Shown here: positions 1 through 11,557 of the stretch, piece by piece
Position numbering within the stretch: the first letter of the stretch is position 1
How the letters are laid out: each line of letters starts with the position of its first letter
Assembly: GCA_037953745.1 (NCBI GenBank)
Contig: JBAKBP010003233.1
Coordinates: 93,700 to 157,699, forward strand
Origin: Lithodes maja
Lineage: Eukaryota; Arthropoda; Malacostraca; Decapoda; Lithodidae
Direction of reading: 5' to 3'
DNA: 64,000 nucleotides
The notes under the pieces: model-generated
What the model was told of the DNA's origin: nothing
Database searches by the model: none
What the model saw: only the letters and a program-made list of their open reading frames with translations
Translations under genes and position numbers: made by a program

Positions 1-2249
1 CCTAGCCACAGCCGCCGGACGACTATCACAGAGAGAGGGAGCCCAGCTCCCCCTTTTTGCCCACCCGAGGAGGGAGACCCCAACCCCCGCGGAGGTATAC
101 CTGGCCCCTGTTTTGACTTCCGAGTCATTGCCAGGTAGCACAGGAATTCTTCCTATCAATGAACTAACCATGCATGACTAACACCTTTACTAACCTCTAT
201 TAACTCACAATAAACCATTTACCTTTCTTGCATGCTCTGATCACTAAATTAGCACCTCAGCTATACCATAGAATGAAGATTGAACAATCTAGAGAGACGC
301 TCCTATCACAGCTGTCCCCATCCTCCTCGCAAAGTAGATCCAGTCTCTCTCCCCTAAATACTTCCAGTATAGCCAAAATAGTACCTCTTACTAAGGCTCA
401 GTTATATGGAAATATAAAGGCTTCCTATAGCCATGTGCCACAACAGTAAATACCATCTTACCTAGTCCCCATATCTATTGAGAGCTCAAATAAGTCCATA
501 AGACTCGAGATCCCTACTGTCTACAGGGCCCAGAACCGAGCCTATAAATCTAGCTCCCGCCCCCAGTCAAATCAGTTGAAAGCTAGACACCAACCAGGGG
601 TCACTACCCTGCAGTTAACTTCTAGCTCTGCCCTTGTGTTGTTCCGGAGTGAGATTCCAGAGCCGGCAGACTCCGTGGCAGATTTGGATAGAAGGACCTG
701 CCCACGTATTTGAGAACTTCACACATATGGGCCCCCTGGACGGCCGCGGAACCAGTCGTTAGCCCCCAACATCATGGACGCAAGATAACCAGGACCAGAC
801 CCATCAGATGCTACCCAAGATTCCCTTTAGCAGTACTACATATTACTGTGCTGTTTTAAAGATTCACTAATTAATATTTCTACGAAGTGGCTATCTCTTT
901 GCCCCAGTATAATTTATATAACCATTCAATTAAGAAGTGCTAAGCGTATCAATGTTCATTATTTAACAGGCGATACTAACTCTCGTAATCAACCATATAC
1001 CCAGATATTAATACCTAGAAGGAAACCCTAGTGATATCTGAATGTTCGCCCACTGATTTGCGTTCTATGTATTTCTGAGACAAGAATAGAAAACTTAGAT
1101 CAGTACCCCCTGAGGTTACTAGAATTCCCGTGCTCTAAAATACGCGTGTCTAATCTAGTCTGTGAACTACGACTTGTGCACCAGAGCTACCAGTAAGAAA
1201 TCTAACAGTGAATATGATTCTATAAGTAACATTGATGGTCTTCGGTATATAAACCTGTTAAATCAAAGCCAGTGATCAGAAGATTAATACCTGAACGTTG
1301 GAAGTGGGAGACTAGGCTCCATCCAGATCCACTTATGCTAGTGTTGTTCGATTCTATTATATTGTCTTACACAAGTATTCTGCAGTGGTATATCAATAAA
1401 CGTGATCGTATAACTTGCTACCATGTGTTTCTTTGTGTTCTCTATTCCTCATATCTTGTATTGTGCATGCAGCCTTATATACCCAGTCAATTAGAACTCA
1501 CATTACCCAAGTTAAACCTGTAGAAAAACAGGGCATAACACTAGCGCTTTCCGTTGTAGCATTTATGCCATTACTAGTCCAATGAATAAGAGCCCTGATA
1601 TATTTGAACCCCAGTCGTAACAAGTCCTACAGCATAGACCTGGAAACTTCTGAAGAAAGTCTGATGCTCATAAGATGCTCGTATCTTAAATTATATAAAG
1701 GCAGGAGTTAGGACACCACACGTGTAAACTGAATACACTAAAAGATAGGACATATAATGTTAACTAACACGAGACTACTATAAATGCGCAACGGTAGCAA
1801 TGCTCGACACTAAAAGAAGTACTTCCTCATCAACGAAACAGTCTGCTATGGTTGTGCAACTCAACAACAACCTAGACTAATAAATGCTGTGAATAATAAT
1901 GCGTACATATCAAAGAGCTTATATTAAATACTAATAAGTGTCTACTCGATTAATAATGTCTAGCTGGAATACTCTAGGTAAGGAACTGTGGTTGAGCAAG
2001 ACAGGCTCGTAGCCTAGGGATGTCCTTAAGACTGCATCCTTTAAGTTACGTTAATTGACTAGGGTGCTCTATTGATAGATCCAGATCACAAGTATCTGGT
2101 TCTATCCTGGCGACCCTCTAAAGATAAGCAAAGAGGCAGCAAAGTGTGGAACTGGAACAGGCCAAAACCCTCAGTCAACACAATGTTGCACTCGTAAAGG
2201 ACGCAAGCGAAAAGACAACACAGGCTACCACAGGACCGGTCGAAGTTGT
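1..2249. other. No gene recognised; LTR-like non-coding DNA
   Basis: No open frame here resembles a known protein; the longest plus-strand frames (228-449, 1272-1523) look like chance. The tail (about 1630-2249) is similar in style to the inner Gypsy LTR at 11465-13273 and runs directly into the tandem LTR-like units that follow. A TATA-like stretch at about 543 is followed by a GC-richer block up to about 780, which could be LTR promoter DNA, but nothing confirms it. A roughly 50-bp stretch at 1573-1628 is repeated imperfectly at 3866-3920, just after the tandem units. Confidence 0.4.
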
Positions 2250-3867
2250 GTAGGTATAAGCAAACCATACACACATCGGGGACAACGACTACAGTTACCT
2301 TATCCCAGTCTAGCATTAAATAAAAGAGCAGAAACACCAAATCAATAATGGAGACACACAGAGTTCTTTAACCTATACTAACTAAGAACCCTCAAACCTA
2401 TTCTAAGTACATGTAAATATCTCAGAGGACGGCGCATACAATACAATGGGCCGGCTATGGAAACCGTATGCAGAACCCAAGGGGACAAGTAATTGAATAC
2501 AGGTGAGAAGTAATGGAAAAGAAGAAGGTCAGAGAGAGAGACAGTGGTAAAGGGGGTGATCGGGAGAGAGTATGCAAAGGGATGGTAGAAGCATGCGCGC
2601 CAAGCCTGTCCTGAGGAGAACAGCTCCTGTGGACCCTCATGCAGGAGGCAAGTTACACAGGAGCCCACAAGGGCGCGATGGTCGGCCAATCACGAGCCGA
2701 TACGTCACAAGGCAGCAGGCCCCTGGGACGCGCCAGGAACCGCCAGCCAATCAAGGGCTCGGGAAAGCCCGCGCGCGGGCGGGAAAACTCCTCCGAGCGA
2801 GGGAGGCAGCAACATACATACACACGCACATACTACCACCACGCTGCCTCTATCGCTCTTTCTCCTTAACTTTACACCATGCATCTTATATTCTACTAAT
2901 GATATAAAATACTTCCCGTTGTCACAGACGAAAACAAAGACCACCACTGGACTGTCTGTGACAATGCGAGCACAAGGAAAGAAAGAACAACATTCTCGGA
3001 TAACTGTAGCCCATTTCGATGTCCGTGGCGAGCGCTAGTGGCTAACGAGAGGCGATTCTGCCCACGCTGGTAGACGTCACAGTAGGTATAAGCAAACCAT
3101 ACACACATCGGAGACAACGACTACAGTTACCTTATCCCAGTCTAGCATTAAATAAAAGAGCAGAAACACTAAATCAATAATGGAGACACACTAAGTTCTT
3201 AACCTATACTAACTAAGAACCCTCAAAACCTATTCTAAGTACATGTAAATATCTCTGAGGACGGCGCATGCAATACAATGGGCCGGCTATGGAAACCGTA
3301 TGCAGAACCCAAGGGGACAAGTAATTGAATACAGGTGAGAAGTAATGGAAAAGAAGAAGGTCAGAGAGAGAGACAGTGGTAAAGGGGGTGATCGGGAGAG
3401 AGTATGCAAAGGGATGTTAGAATCACGCGCGCCAAGCCTGTCCTAACGAGGACAGCTCCTGGGGACCCTCATGCAGGAGGCAAGTTACACAGGAGCCCGC
3501 AAGGGCGCGATGGTCGGCCAATCACGGGCCGATACGTCACAAGACAGCAGGTGTCACGTGACACAGCCAGAAACGCCGGCCAATAGCGAGCGAGAGGCAG
3601 GAATACACACGTGACTCAGACACTTACTACCTTCTCGCTCTGAAAGTCTCTCTCATTCCCACGCTGGTACTATCATCACTACTATTGATATATAATACAA
3701 CCCGTTGTCACAGACGAAAACAAAGACCACCACTGGACTGTCTGTGACAATGCGATTACAAGGAAAGAAAGAACAACATTCTCGGATAACTGTAGCCCAT
3801 TTCGATGTTCCTGGCGAGCGCTAGTGGCTAACGAGAGGCGATTCTGCCCACGCTGGTAGAAGTCACA
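2250..3867 (-). repeat. Tandem duplication of an LTR-like unit (about 0.8 kb x 2)
   Basis: Unit 1 (about 2250-3081) and unit 2 (3082-3867) are direct, nearly identical copies joined head to tail; both end in GTCACA. They share blocks with the inner Gypsy LTR at 11465-13273: a 'gggagagag...gggatgttagaatc' block, an 'actattgatat' block, and a hairpin with the same loop (2919-2964 and 3705-3750) at 117 bp from the GTCACA end. The unit is therefore probably part of an LTR from a related Gypsy family, sense strand minus, with TGTGAC as the 5' end. Unit 2 differs from unit 1 in a variable segment at about 3551-3690. No gag-pol adjoins it, so it is likely a solo or broken LTR. No protein is encoded. 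Confidence 0.6.
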
Positions 3868-3894
3868 CTAGTCCAATCATTAAGTGCCCTTGTT

Positions 3895-4446
3895 TTATTC
3901 GTAGTCCCGGTCGTAACAAAGTGAACGATGACCGTCCACAACCGCAGCTATGGAACGGCCGGAGAGGAAATTAGAAACAAAGGCACAGATGGAGGGATAG
4001 AAACCGAAGGAGGGTAGTTTAGAAATTAAAGATTTGTGCCACACTCTATTGAAGGATTTCGATATGTCTAGTGCAATAGAAAAAGTCTCACCGAAGTCCC
4101 GAAAGGAGGATGACCAAGAGTTAGTAAGATATGAAAGAAGATCACCAGTAGAGCGACCCTTAAGGAAGCCATACTGGCGATCTGAGAGCAGATTATGAGA
4201 AGAGAAATGCTTAAGAAATTTGGAAGCAAGAATAGTTTCAAAAACTTTAGAAATACAAGAGATGAGAGCAATTGGACGATAGTTGGAGGGTTGAGAGCGG
4301 TCACCCTTCTTTGGGACAGGTTGAATGAGAGCAAACTTCCAGCATGAAGGGAAGACGTTAGAGGATAGACAGAGACGAAGGAGTTTGCCTAGGCAAGGAG
4401 TCAGCACGGAAGCACAGTTTTTGAGTACAACAGGAGGATCACCGTC
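3895..4446 (-). pseudogene. LINE family A fragment (reverse transcriptase middle part)
   Basis: The minus strand encodes part of a non-LTR reverse transcriptase almost identical to residues about 420-600 of the long frame at 13466-16204, including the SNYRPIAL and YGFLKGRSTGDLL motifs. The catalytic Asp motif A reads ALDISKSFNRVW instead of ALDISKAFDRVW. Both ends are broken: the upstream side stops at an AT microsatellite (from 4450) and the downstream side at about 3916, next to LTR-like DNA. It carries no active site and is dead. Confidence 0.85.
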
Positions 4447-4448
4447 CG

Positions 4449-4479
<31 letters not shown>

Positions 4480-4480
4480 C
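4449..4480. repeat. (AT)n microsatellite
   Basis: A run of alternating AT borders the truncated end of the LINE fragment on its left. Confidence 0.9.
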
Positions 4481-4862
4481 TGTATATCACTGTAAAAAAA
4501 AAGAGTAAATTAAAGAGCATATTACTAAAGAGATTACAAATTGAGGCAGAGAGAGAACATTAGTATACATTAATACAACCATAATACAGATTTTGTAAGC
4601 TACATTTTTAAACTGTCCCTATTATTTGCTGATTTAAGTTCTTCTGGTAATTTATTCCAAAGGATGCACCCTGAATATGAAATTAATCGCTTGATTATTT
4701 CAGTTCTTGGTTTGGGTGGTGTGAGTGAGTTCCTATTCCTAGTATTGATGTTATGTACTGTACTGTATATTGTGTGTATAGGTGATGTTCAAAACTGGTT
4801 GTTTTTTAATTGGCTATATACAAATTAATGAGATCCTAGATTGTATAATTATATCATTTTTG
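4481..4862. other. No gene seen between two LINE fragments
   Basis: AT-rich sequence with no coding frame recognised. It separates two minus-strand LINE fragments of the same family and may be older repeat DNA. Confidence 0.4.
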
Positions 4863-6085
4863 TTTTTCTATGTGAGTGAGGGAGACAAAAGGCAGAACTT
4901 CCTGTGGCGAGTACCTCCCCCAGAGTTGAAAAAGTGACAGGACCAAAATCAAGGGACGTTCCAGCCAAAATGCCTAGACACACAGAGTTTGAAACAATTT
5001 AAGTCATAGGAAGAGGGAAAGACTGATTCTGGGAGAGTTCCAGAGTTCAGCTGTTGAATAGAAGAAAGATTGAGAATAACGTTTCACTCTTGGGTTGGAG
5101 AGTTGTGCAGAGTAGGGGTGGGATTGTGTTGCATGACACGGGTGCTATGTGCTCTACGAAGAGGGGATGGTATACACTGAGAGAGCTCAGAGGAACACTG
5201 AATATTGTAATGGAGGTAGAATGGTGAGAGAGATGCAACATTGCGGCGAAGAGAGAGAAACTGCAGAGAATGGGTGTGTAGACGTGAGTTAATTAGATGG
5301 AAGGCTTTCTTTTCTACTCTGTCTAGAAGTGCTGTGTGAGAGGATCCTCCCAACACGTGTGAACAATACTCAATAAATGGACTCGCTGTGCCCCTGTACA
5401 GAGCAAGAAACTGCACAGGGGTAAAGAACCCCCGGAGGCGGTTGAGGACACCCAGCTTCCGGGAAGCTGTTTTAGCAAGAGTGGTAATATGATCTTTCCA
5501 AGAGAGACCAGAAGAAAAAGAGATACCGAGAATATTAAGAGAAGATGAAGGGTTAATGTGTATGTTGTAGAAAAGCTATAGTCATAGTTATCTGGAAGGG
5601 GGCGACGAGTAGACAGATGGATAAATTGAGTTTTGGAAGCATTGAAAGTAACAAGGTTTTTTCTGCCCCAATTAAAGATAGTAGAGAGATCAGAAGAGAG
5701 TTGCTTTATGGCCTCCTTACGTGAGTTTTGGAGTTACTGCTGTGAGTGATGTGCGGAAGGCTAGTTGAATAGTGTAATGTAGCGTCGTCAGCATAATGAG
5801 TGAATAGGGCTGAAGGTGCAGTTGAGAAGGTCGTTAATGAATAATAGGAAGAGAATTAAAGATAGGATAGAACCTTAAGGAACACCGGAGTGGACAGGTT
5901 GAGGAATTGAACGGTGGTCGTCCACACGTACCGTAGCTATGGAACAGCTGGAAAGGAAATTAGAGACAAAGGCCCAGATGGAGGGATAGAAACCGAAGGA
6001 GGGTAGTTTGGAAATAAGGGATTTGTGCCAGACTCTATCGTAGGCCTTCGTTAGGTCTCTAGCGCAACAGAAAAAGTAGTACTCA
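4863..6085 (-). pseudogene. LINE family A, 5'-truncated 3' half
   Basis: On the minus strand this runs from within the reverse transcriptase (about 6085) to the family's 3' end (the complement of CCTCAATCACATAGAAAA, at about 4863). It keeps the C-terminal 'ALYRG...EYCSHVLGGSSHTALLD' region (5416-5084) and the 3' UTR with the conserved 'GGGGGAGG...CCTCCC' element, but carries frameshifts and stops, for example around 5570-5900. Compared with the copy at 13430-16305 it is clearly more decayed. A short overlap with the fragment at 3895-4446 (the region around 5905-6060) shows that it is a separate copy and not the other half of that one. Confidence 0.85.
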
Positions 6086-6239
6086 TAAACAGTGTTGAAT
6101 AACGGGATGTTATGATCGCATGCAGTAGCCGGATCCTGCTACTACTCTAATAACCCGTTTTTGGATGAGCATAAGTGGTTGGAGTGTGTTCTTGGTCGCT
6201 GATCCCAAGGCTATTATATGTTACAATATTGTAGATAGG

Positions 6240-6254
6240 GATATATACAGTATA

Positions 6255-6294
<40 letters not shown>

Positions 6295-6436
6295 TGTATA
6301 TACTGTATATATATATATATACTGTATATACTGTATATATATACTGTATATACTGTATATATATATATATACTATATACTGTATATATATATATATATAC
6401 TGTATATACTGTATATATATATATATATATATATAT
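6240..6436. repeat. AT microsatellite with ACTGTATAT units
   Basis: Alternating AT with interspersed ACTGTATAT motifs, many of them palindromic. The outer Gypsy LTR begins directly at its right edge (6437), and its other LTR ends against another AT run at 28000, so this microsatellite appears to have been the insertion target. The plus-strand frame across it encodes only Tyr/Ile repeats and is not a gene. Confidence 0.9.
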
Positions 6437-6954
6437 TGTTACGTATCTTGATCCTCAAGTGGTTAACTTGATGAATCTAGATAGCACAGAGATATATATT
6501 AAGGTATCAGTCAGCTGAAGGCAACACAAAAGTAAAATCTAATATTATTTCCTGTTGTTGCTTCCTTTCCTTTGGGATCTTAGGACTTGGTATCTTTTAT
6601 TGACTGATACTCTTTAATTATGAAAAATACTGAAACTAATTAAAGTCATATAGTATTTATAAAGAATTATTATTTAACCGAAGCTTAGTAGGCTATGGTT
6701 ATGAACCGAATAAGTTATATCTAAAGAAGGACTATTAATTCTATAAAAAGTTTTGAAAGATAAATATTGAGGTAAGGATATTCCGGTCTCTTACCCTTTT
6801 TGAAATGAATAGCTAGTTTTCTTATAATATTATGTCCTTTTATGTATATTTAATGTAATTATTCTTAGTTCTTGTCTTACGTTAATAGTATTATATTATT
6901 ATTATCATCAGGATTAATATCAAAGTCACATATAAAGTTAGATATATATTTAAT

Positions 6955-8871
6955 CTATCTATCTATCTATTGCCTGACGCCGTGATCCCCGAAGGGGTGG
7001 CCACGAACGAACCGCCCCATGCACCTCTGTCCCCAGTCAGTCGACGCCCCTCCCCCCAACCAGCACCGCCTTCGTTCATGTAGTTCCTCACTCCATCCTT
7101 CCACCTCATATTCGGTCTACCTCTCCCCCTCTGTCCCTCCACCTCGCTCTCGTACACCCTCTTAGTCATTCTCTCGCTTTCCATACGTTCCATATGGCCG
7201 AACCATCTCAAGTTGTTCCTTTTCACACTTTCCAGCACATCTACCTCCACACCACACCTTCTTATTTCCTCATTAGTCTGTCTATCCCTCCATGTAACTC
7301 CACACGCACTCCTTAAGTAATTCATTTCCACTGCTCTCACTCTTGGTCCGAGTCTCTCAACCAACGTCCATGCTTCGCTTCCGTAAGTCAGTGTCGGGAT
7401 TACCACACTGTCATGCAAGGACTTCTTCACTTCCATACTGACCACCCTATTTCTTGTTACTGCTTTTAGCGTTCCTACAACCCTCTTCCCCTGTTGTACC
7501 CTCTCCCGCACCTCTTCATCCATAGTTCCATCTTTACTCAACACACTGCCCAGATACTTAAAAGAGTTGACGATCTCCATAGCCTGACCGTTCAGCTTCA
7601 CCTCACACTCTGTGACTTCACCCCTTTCGAAGACCATAACCTTGCTCTTCCCCGTATTTACCTTCAAATTCCGTTTTTCGCACACTGTTCCAAACTCATT
7701 TACCAGACCCTGCAACTCCCATTCATTATCACTCATCAGAACTGTATCATCCGCAAACAGCAGTATAGGTAGCTTCCACTCAATTCCCTCCCTTTTCAGC
7801 GATACACCAACATCCACTGCTCTTGATAGTATTTCTTTCATAACTCCATCCATATATACAGTAAACAACCACGGGGACATCACACACCCCTGTTTCAAAC
7901 CAACATTCAGGTCAAAGAACTCGCTCTGCTCACTCTCCACACGTACTGCCGCCTTTGCACCCTCATACATGCTCTTCACTGCTTTCAGCAACTTGCCCTC
8001 TACTCCGTATATTCTAAGTACTTTCCACAAACCTTCTCTATCCACTCTGTCATAGGCCTTCTCCAAGTCCATAAAGGCAACATACACCTTTTGTTTCTTC
8101 TCCAGATACTTCTCCACAACACAATTCAGGGTAAAAATCTGATCCACACATCCTCTTCCCTTCCTAAAACCTCCCTGCTCGTCGTCTATCCATTTCTCCG
8201 TTCTCACTCTCACTCTCTCAATCACTACCCTACTGTATACCTTCCCTACTACGCTTAGAAGACATATTCCTCGGTGGTTACCACACACTCCTCTTTCCCC
8301 TTATATAGGGGGACTATTATGCCAGTCTTCCAGTCATCGGGTGCACTCCCCTTCTCCCATGCTAGTTTGCACATTTTCCATACCCATTCTATCACTATCT
8401 CACCACCATACCTCAACATTTCCCCACACACTCCATCTGTTCCTGGTGCTTTCCCCAACTTCACTCTTTTCATGGCTTCCCACACTTCTGACCTCCTGAT
8501 CCCCACCTCCTCCGCCACTACTTCTCTTCTTCTCCCTCCCATACCATATCCAGCTATGTTTGCTGGCTCTTCATTCCTTTCATTTAGCAACTCACTGAAG
8601 TACTCCCTCCATCTTTCGACTCTCTCTTGCTTCTCGGCTAGCATTCTCCCATTCTTATCTTTCACACCCTTACTGTTTCCCTTGCTACCTTCCCTAACTT
8701 TCTTGACTTCTTTCCAGAACAGTTTCTTACTCTCCCTCCATTTTACACTCAGATTCCTTCCAAATTCCTCATCTACTCTTCTCTTACTTTCCTTCACTAC
8801 TCTCTTCACCACCCTCTTACTCTCCACGTACCTCGCTCGTTTCTGTCTCTCGGAATCTTCATTCCCTCTAC
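6955..8871 (-). mobile_element. RTE-type LINE inserted in the outer LTR
   Basis: It is flanked by a perfect 12-bp duplication TATATATTTAAT (6943-6954 and 8872-8883); the empty site is visible in the other LTR near 27020-27040. The 3' end, at the left, is the tetranucleotide run CTATCTATCTAT (ATAG on the sense strand), typical of RTE tails. The element is 5'-truncated and starts in the linker between endonuclease and reverse transcriptase. The 3' UTR signature just inside the tail recurs at 55270-55325 and 48280-48330. Confidence 0.92.
6963..8827 (-). pseudogene. RTE reverse transcriptase, frameshifted
   Basis: Two minus-strand frames, 8827-8255 and 8288-6963, together encode one RTE-clade reverse transcriptase. 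The first holds the linker and RT motifs 0-1 (GKAPGTDGVCGEML, TGIIVPLYKGK). The second holds motif A (AFMDLEKAYDRVD), motif B (GLKQGCVMSPWLF), the catalytic LLFADDT box and a C-terminal domain with WFGHMERM. They overlap by 34 bases in different frames, so a small indel near 8260-8290 breaks the protein. The endonuclease domain is missing through 5' truncation. Clade assignment rests on motifs and the ATAG tail. Confidence 0.88.
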
Positions 8872-9256
8872 TATATATTTAATAATTAGTTAAATGTATT
8901 TCTTAACCACGTAACATTGAGGTTTGATTAAGAGTAAATTAAGTTACAGGATCGCTTCATAGATTCGATTCAGGTCTCACTCAAATAATATGAAAAGCAA
9001 AACTAATATTTTGAAGCTAAAAGAATTTTCTTCAGCTTAGGAAATCACTAGAAGTAACATTAAAACAGCCATGTTAGTCTAAGGCGATATTACTAATAAG
9101 AGACAATAGCATCACCGTACTAAGCACCGTTAAACAATGTAAGCTTAATTAAAAGAAAATGAAAGACCTCGTAAGTATTAATATAAAACAATAGTATTAC
9201 TTTCATCATAACCCAACTACTTAAAGAGTTGCTTTAGTCCACAAGTCAGTCAACTA

Positions 9257-9531
9257 AAATAGTTAAGTACATAATAGTAGCGTTAACGTTAATTCCCAAT
9301 CAAATAGTTAAGTACATAATAGTAGCGTGAACGTTAATTCCCAATCAAAGAGTTAAGTACATAATAGTAGCGTTAACATTAATTCCCAATCAAATAGTTA
9401 AGTACATAAATAGTAGTGTTAACGTTAATTCCCAATCAAATAGTTAAGTACATAAATAGTAGCGTTCAACGTTAATTCCCAATCAAAGAGTTAAGTACAT
9501 AATAGGAGCGTTAACGTTAATTCCCAATCAC
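9257..9531. repeat. 45-47 bp tandem array inside the outer LTR (6 copies)
   Basis: The unit begins ATAGTTAAGTACATAATAG and ends AATTCCCAATCAA. Six copies differ by a few bases and by AT-run length. The partner LTR has only about two copies (27411-27497), so the array expanded or contracted after insertion. Confidence 0.92.
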
Positions 9532-10034
9532 ATATCTCACTAACCAACATAACGTAAGTGTTTACACGGAACACACATAACACACACTTATATAATCTGA
9601 CTGACAGTCACAAACCCATTATAATACTTCACCCCGTCTTCCTCCAGCTGCAAGTTCACCTTCCCCAACTTCAAATGAGACTGATTTGAATGCCCACTAC
9701 TCGGGTCTTATATACTAAACAATGATGGTGTAGGAACGAATCAGGAGGCGAGTGATGGTGCGCGCCCCTATCACAGCTCCTCGAGTTGCGTAGCAGGTGC
9801 ATGGACCAATGGAGTCTCCTGGCGTCGATCATGCGTCATAGCGTCGGGTCATCAAAGTTGTTTGCAGGGTCCCCTATGACGCACGCAGGTGTGAAGGCTT
9901 GTTTGCTGGTATGCGGGCGAGCTGGTTTCCCACTTGCTGGATCGCTCGCTGGTCTGCTTCGCCGCTTGGGTAGTTTGACACTCCTTCAACTCTAATTCTA
10001 ACTCTTAAATTAACATACAGGGCTCCGTATGTCA

Positions 10035-10332
10035 GACCTCCCCCCTAGAAAAGAGTTTAAGGAGTATTGTACATAATATTAAACATAATACATAAATAGA
10101 TTCACCACCAGATTGGCAACAGCAAGATTATAATGAGGATATAATAAGGATATTACCCAAAGTAGGCAACGTCTCCAGGTACCACATCAGAATATAGCCG
10201 GAACGTAGCTGGAGCGTTATTCGAACTGCAAGGCATCTCACAGCTGAAGGCTTGACAGCGCACTACTAAAGCATGATATTTACCTCGCTACAAGGGAGAT
10301 CTAATTGCCAAAATCCTCTCATTAAATTAAAC
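10035..10332 (-). other. Outer Gypsy 3' non-coding part with polypurine tract
   Basis: On the sense (minus) strand this joins the broken pol frame to the 3' LTR. The purine-rich AGGGGGGAGGTC directly abuts the LTR and is the likely plus-strand primer. The C-terminal half of reverse transcriptase and all of RNase H are missing; they should lie here, so an internal deletion has occurred. Confidence 0.65.
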
Positions 10333-11557
10333 TTACTGCTGTATGAGGCCAACCTGGTAAATGCAATCTTTGATCCGTGGCAGTGGGTAGGTATCGTTCT
10401 TTGTGACAGCATTAACTTGCCTATAGTTCATACATAACCTATGGCTCCCGTCTGGCTTTGACACAAGTATGACCGGACTACTCCACTGGCTTAAGGCCCT
10501 TTTGATCAGCTTGTTTGACAACATGTAGTCAAGCTCGACCTGCAGTATACTCCTGCGTTGTGGTGAGACACGGTAGGGGGATAGTTTAATGGGAGTTGCA
10601 TCCCCTACGTCGATGTCGTGCACGGCCAAAGAAGTGAGCCCTGGAGTATCACGGAACACACTGGGAGACTGAGATAACACAGAGATTAGTTGGTTCGCTT
10701 GATCAGAGGGAAGATGACATAGTTTAGATGGTAATTCCCCCCAAGCTACTGAATTATACTGAAAGTTGGATAGGCTACATGACAAGTCAAAGTCTGCATG
10801 GATACCTTCAGGCTCTGGAACAGTCTGTTGCAGGTCAGTAAGAGAACTGAAGACTTTGTCCGCACCAGGCTGTCCACAGGTCCTGACATTCACTGCCACA
10901 GTGGGAGAATCTGGAAGAGAGGAATCAGGGGACCTATGGTAGGGTTTCAACATATTTATATGGAATACTTGCGTGGGCTTTCTCCTGTCTGGGGTAGTTA
11001 CTAGATAATCGGTAATGCTCACCCTCCGAATTATCTTATATTTTCCGAATATATCTTACATCTTATCTGAACTTGGCAGATAAAGGTTGGCCAAAAAGGG
11101 GGAGCAGGACCAAAACCTCATCACCGGGCTGAAACTCCCTCTCATGGGCTGTTCTGTCATACCAGGTCTTCATGGAGCTTTTAGCCACTGTCAAGTTTTG
11201 AGCTGCAAACTCACATGAGGATCTCAGCCGGGTTTTGAAATCTGAAACATACTTGAGGAGGTTTTGGTTCCCCTCCTGGCCAACTAAGCTATCCTGCAAT
11301 AGTTGCAAAGGACCTCTTACCTGGTGACCGAAAACTAGCTCATTAGGGGAAAAACCCAGGGATTCAGTTGGAACCTCACGAGTAGCAAATAAAAGAAAAG
11401 GTACCCCCTTATCCCACTCAACTCCGGTCTCTGTACAATACTTACGTAACATTCCTTTTAATGTTGTTACGGCTGGATCGGCAATACATATTCGGGATTC
11501 TTGATCGTAGGACAGAAATGGCTTAAGTGACAACGACACGCTCGATTCCAGTCCCAA
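10333..11557 (-). pseudogene. Outer Gypsy pol: integrase C-terminus, then RT N-terminus
   Basis: The minus-strand frame ending at 11063 encodes the integrase C-terminal part (FATREVPTESLGFSPNELVFG ... GDEVLVLLPLFGQPLSAKF). A frameshift or stop follows, and the frame 11022-10333 continues with the integrase tail and then the start of reverse transcriptase (SPYRVSPQRR, SSPVILVSKPDGSHRLCMNY, YPLPRIKD). RT ends before its catalytic YLDD box. True element sequence begins at 11464; the part of the frame at 11465-11557 is LTR of the inner element. The other half of this integrase lies at 23674-25135. Integrase before RT is the Gmr1 arrangement. Confidence 0.88.

Larger units (their letters stand above)
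6437..10034 (-). mobile_element. Outer Gypsy element: 3' LTR (interrupted by RTE)
   Basis: The plus strand begins TGTTACGTATC and ends CCGTATGTCA, matching 26520-27999 throughout apart from an inserted RTE (6955-8871) and a longer internal tandem array. On the sense (minus) strand the LTR starts TGACATACGG and ends CGTAACA. A purine-rich tract (complement of 'gacctcccccct', 10035-10046) lies immediately upstream in sense orientation, which marks this as the 3' LTR. Without the insertion it is about 1.67 kb, against 1.48 kb for its partner. Many single-base differences from the partner make it older than the inner element. Confidence 0.85.

Noticed and set aside
6165..6518. Protein-coding frame of 117 codons
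   Set aside because: It is Tyr/Ile repeats translated from an AT microsatellite running into an LTR.
7612..8882. Plus-strand frames of 147 and 202 codons
   Set aside because: They are antisense shadows of the RTE reverse transcriptase, rich in Ser/Leu/Pro without domain signatures.
9257..9531. CRISPR array
   Set aside because: The repeats are contiguous with no unique spacers, lie inside a eukaryotic LTR, and no cas genes exist.
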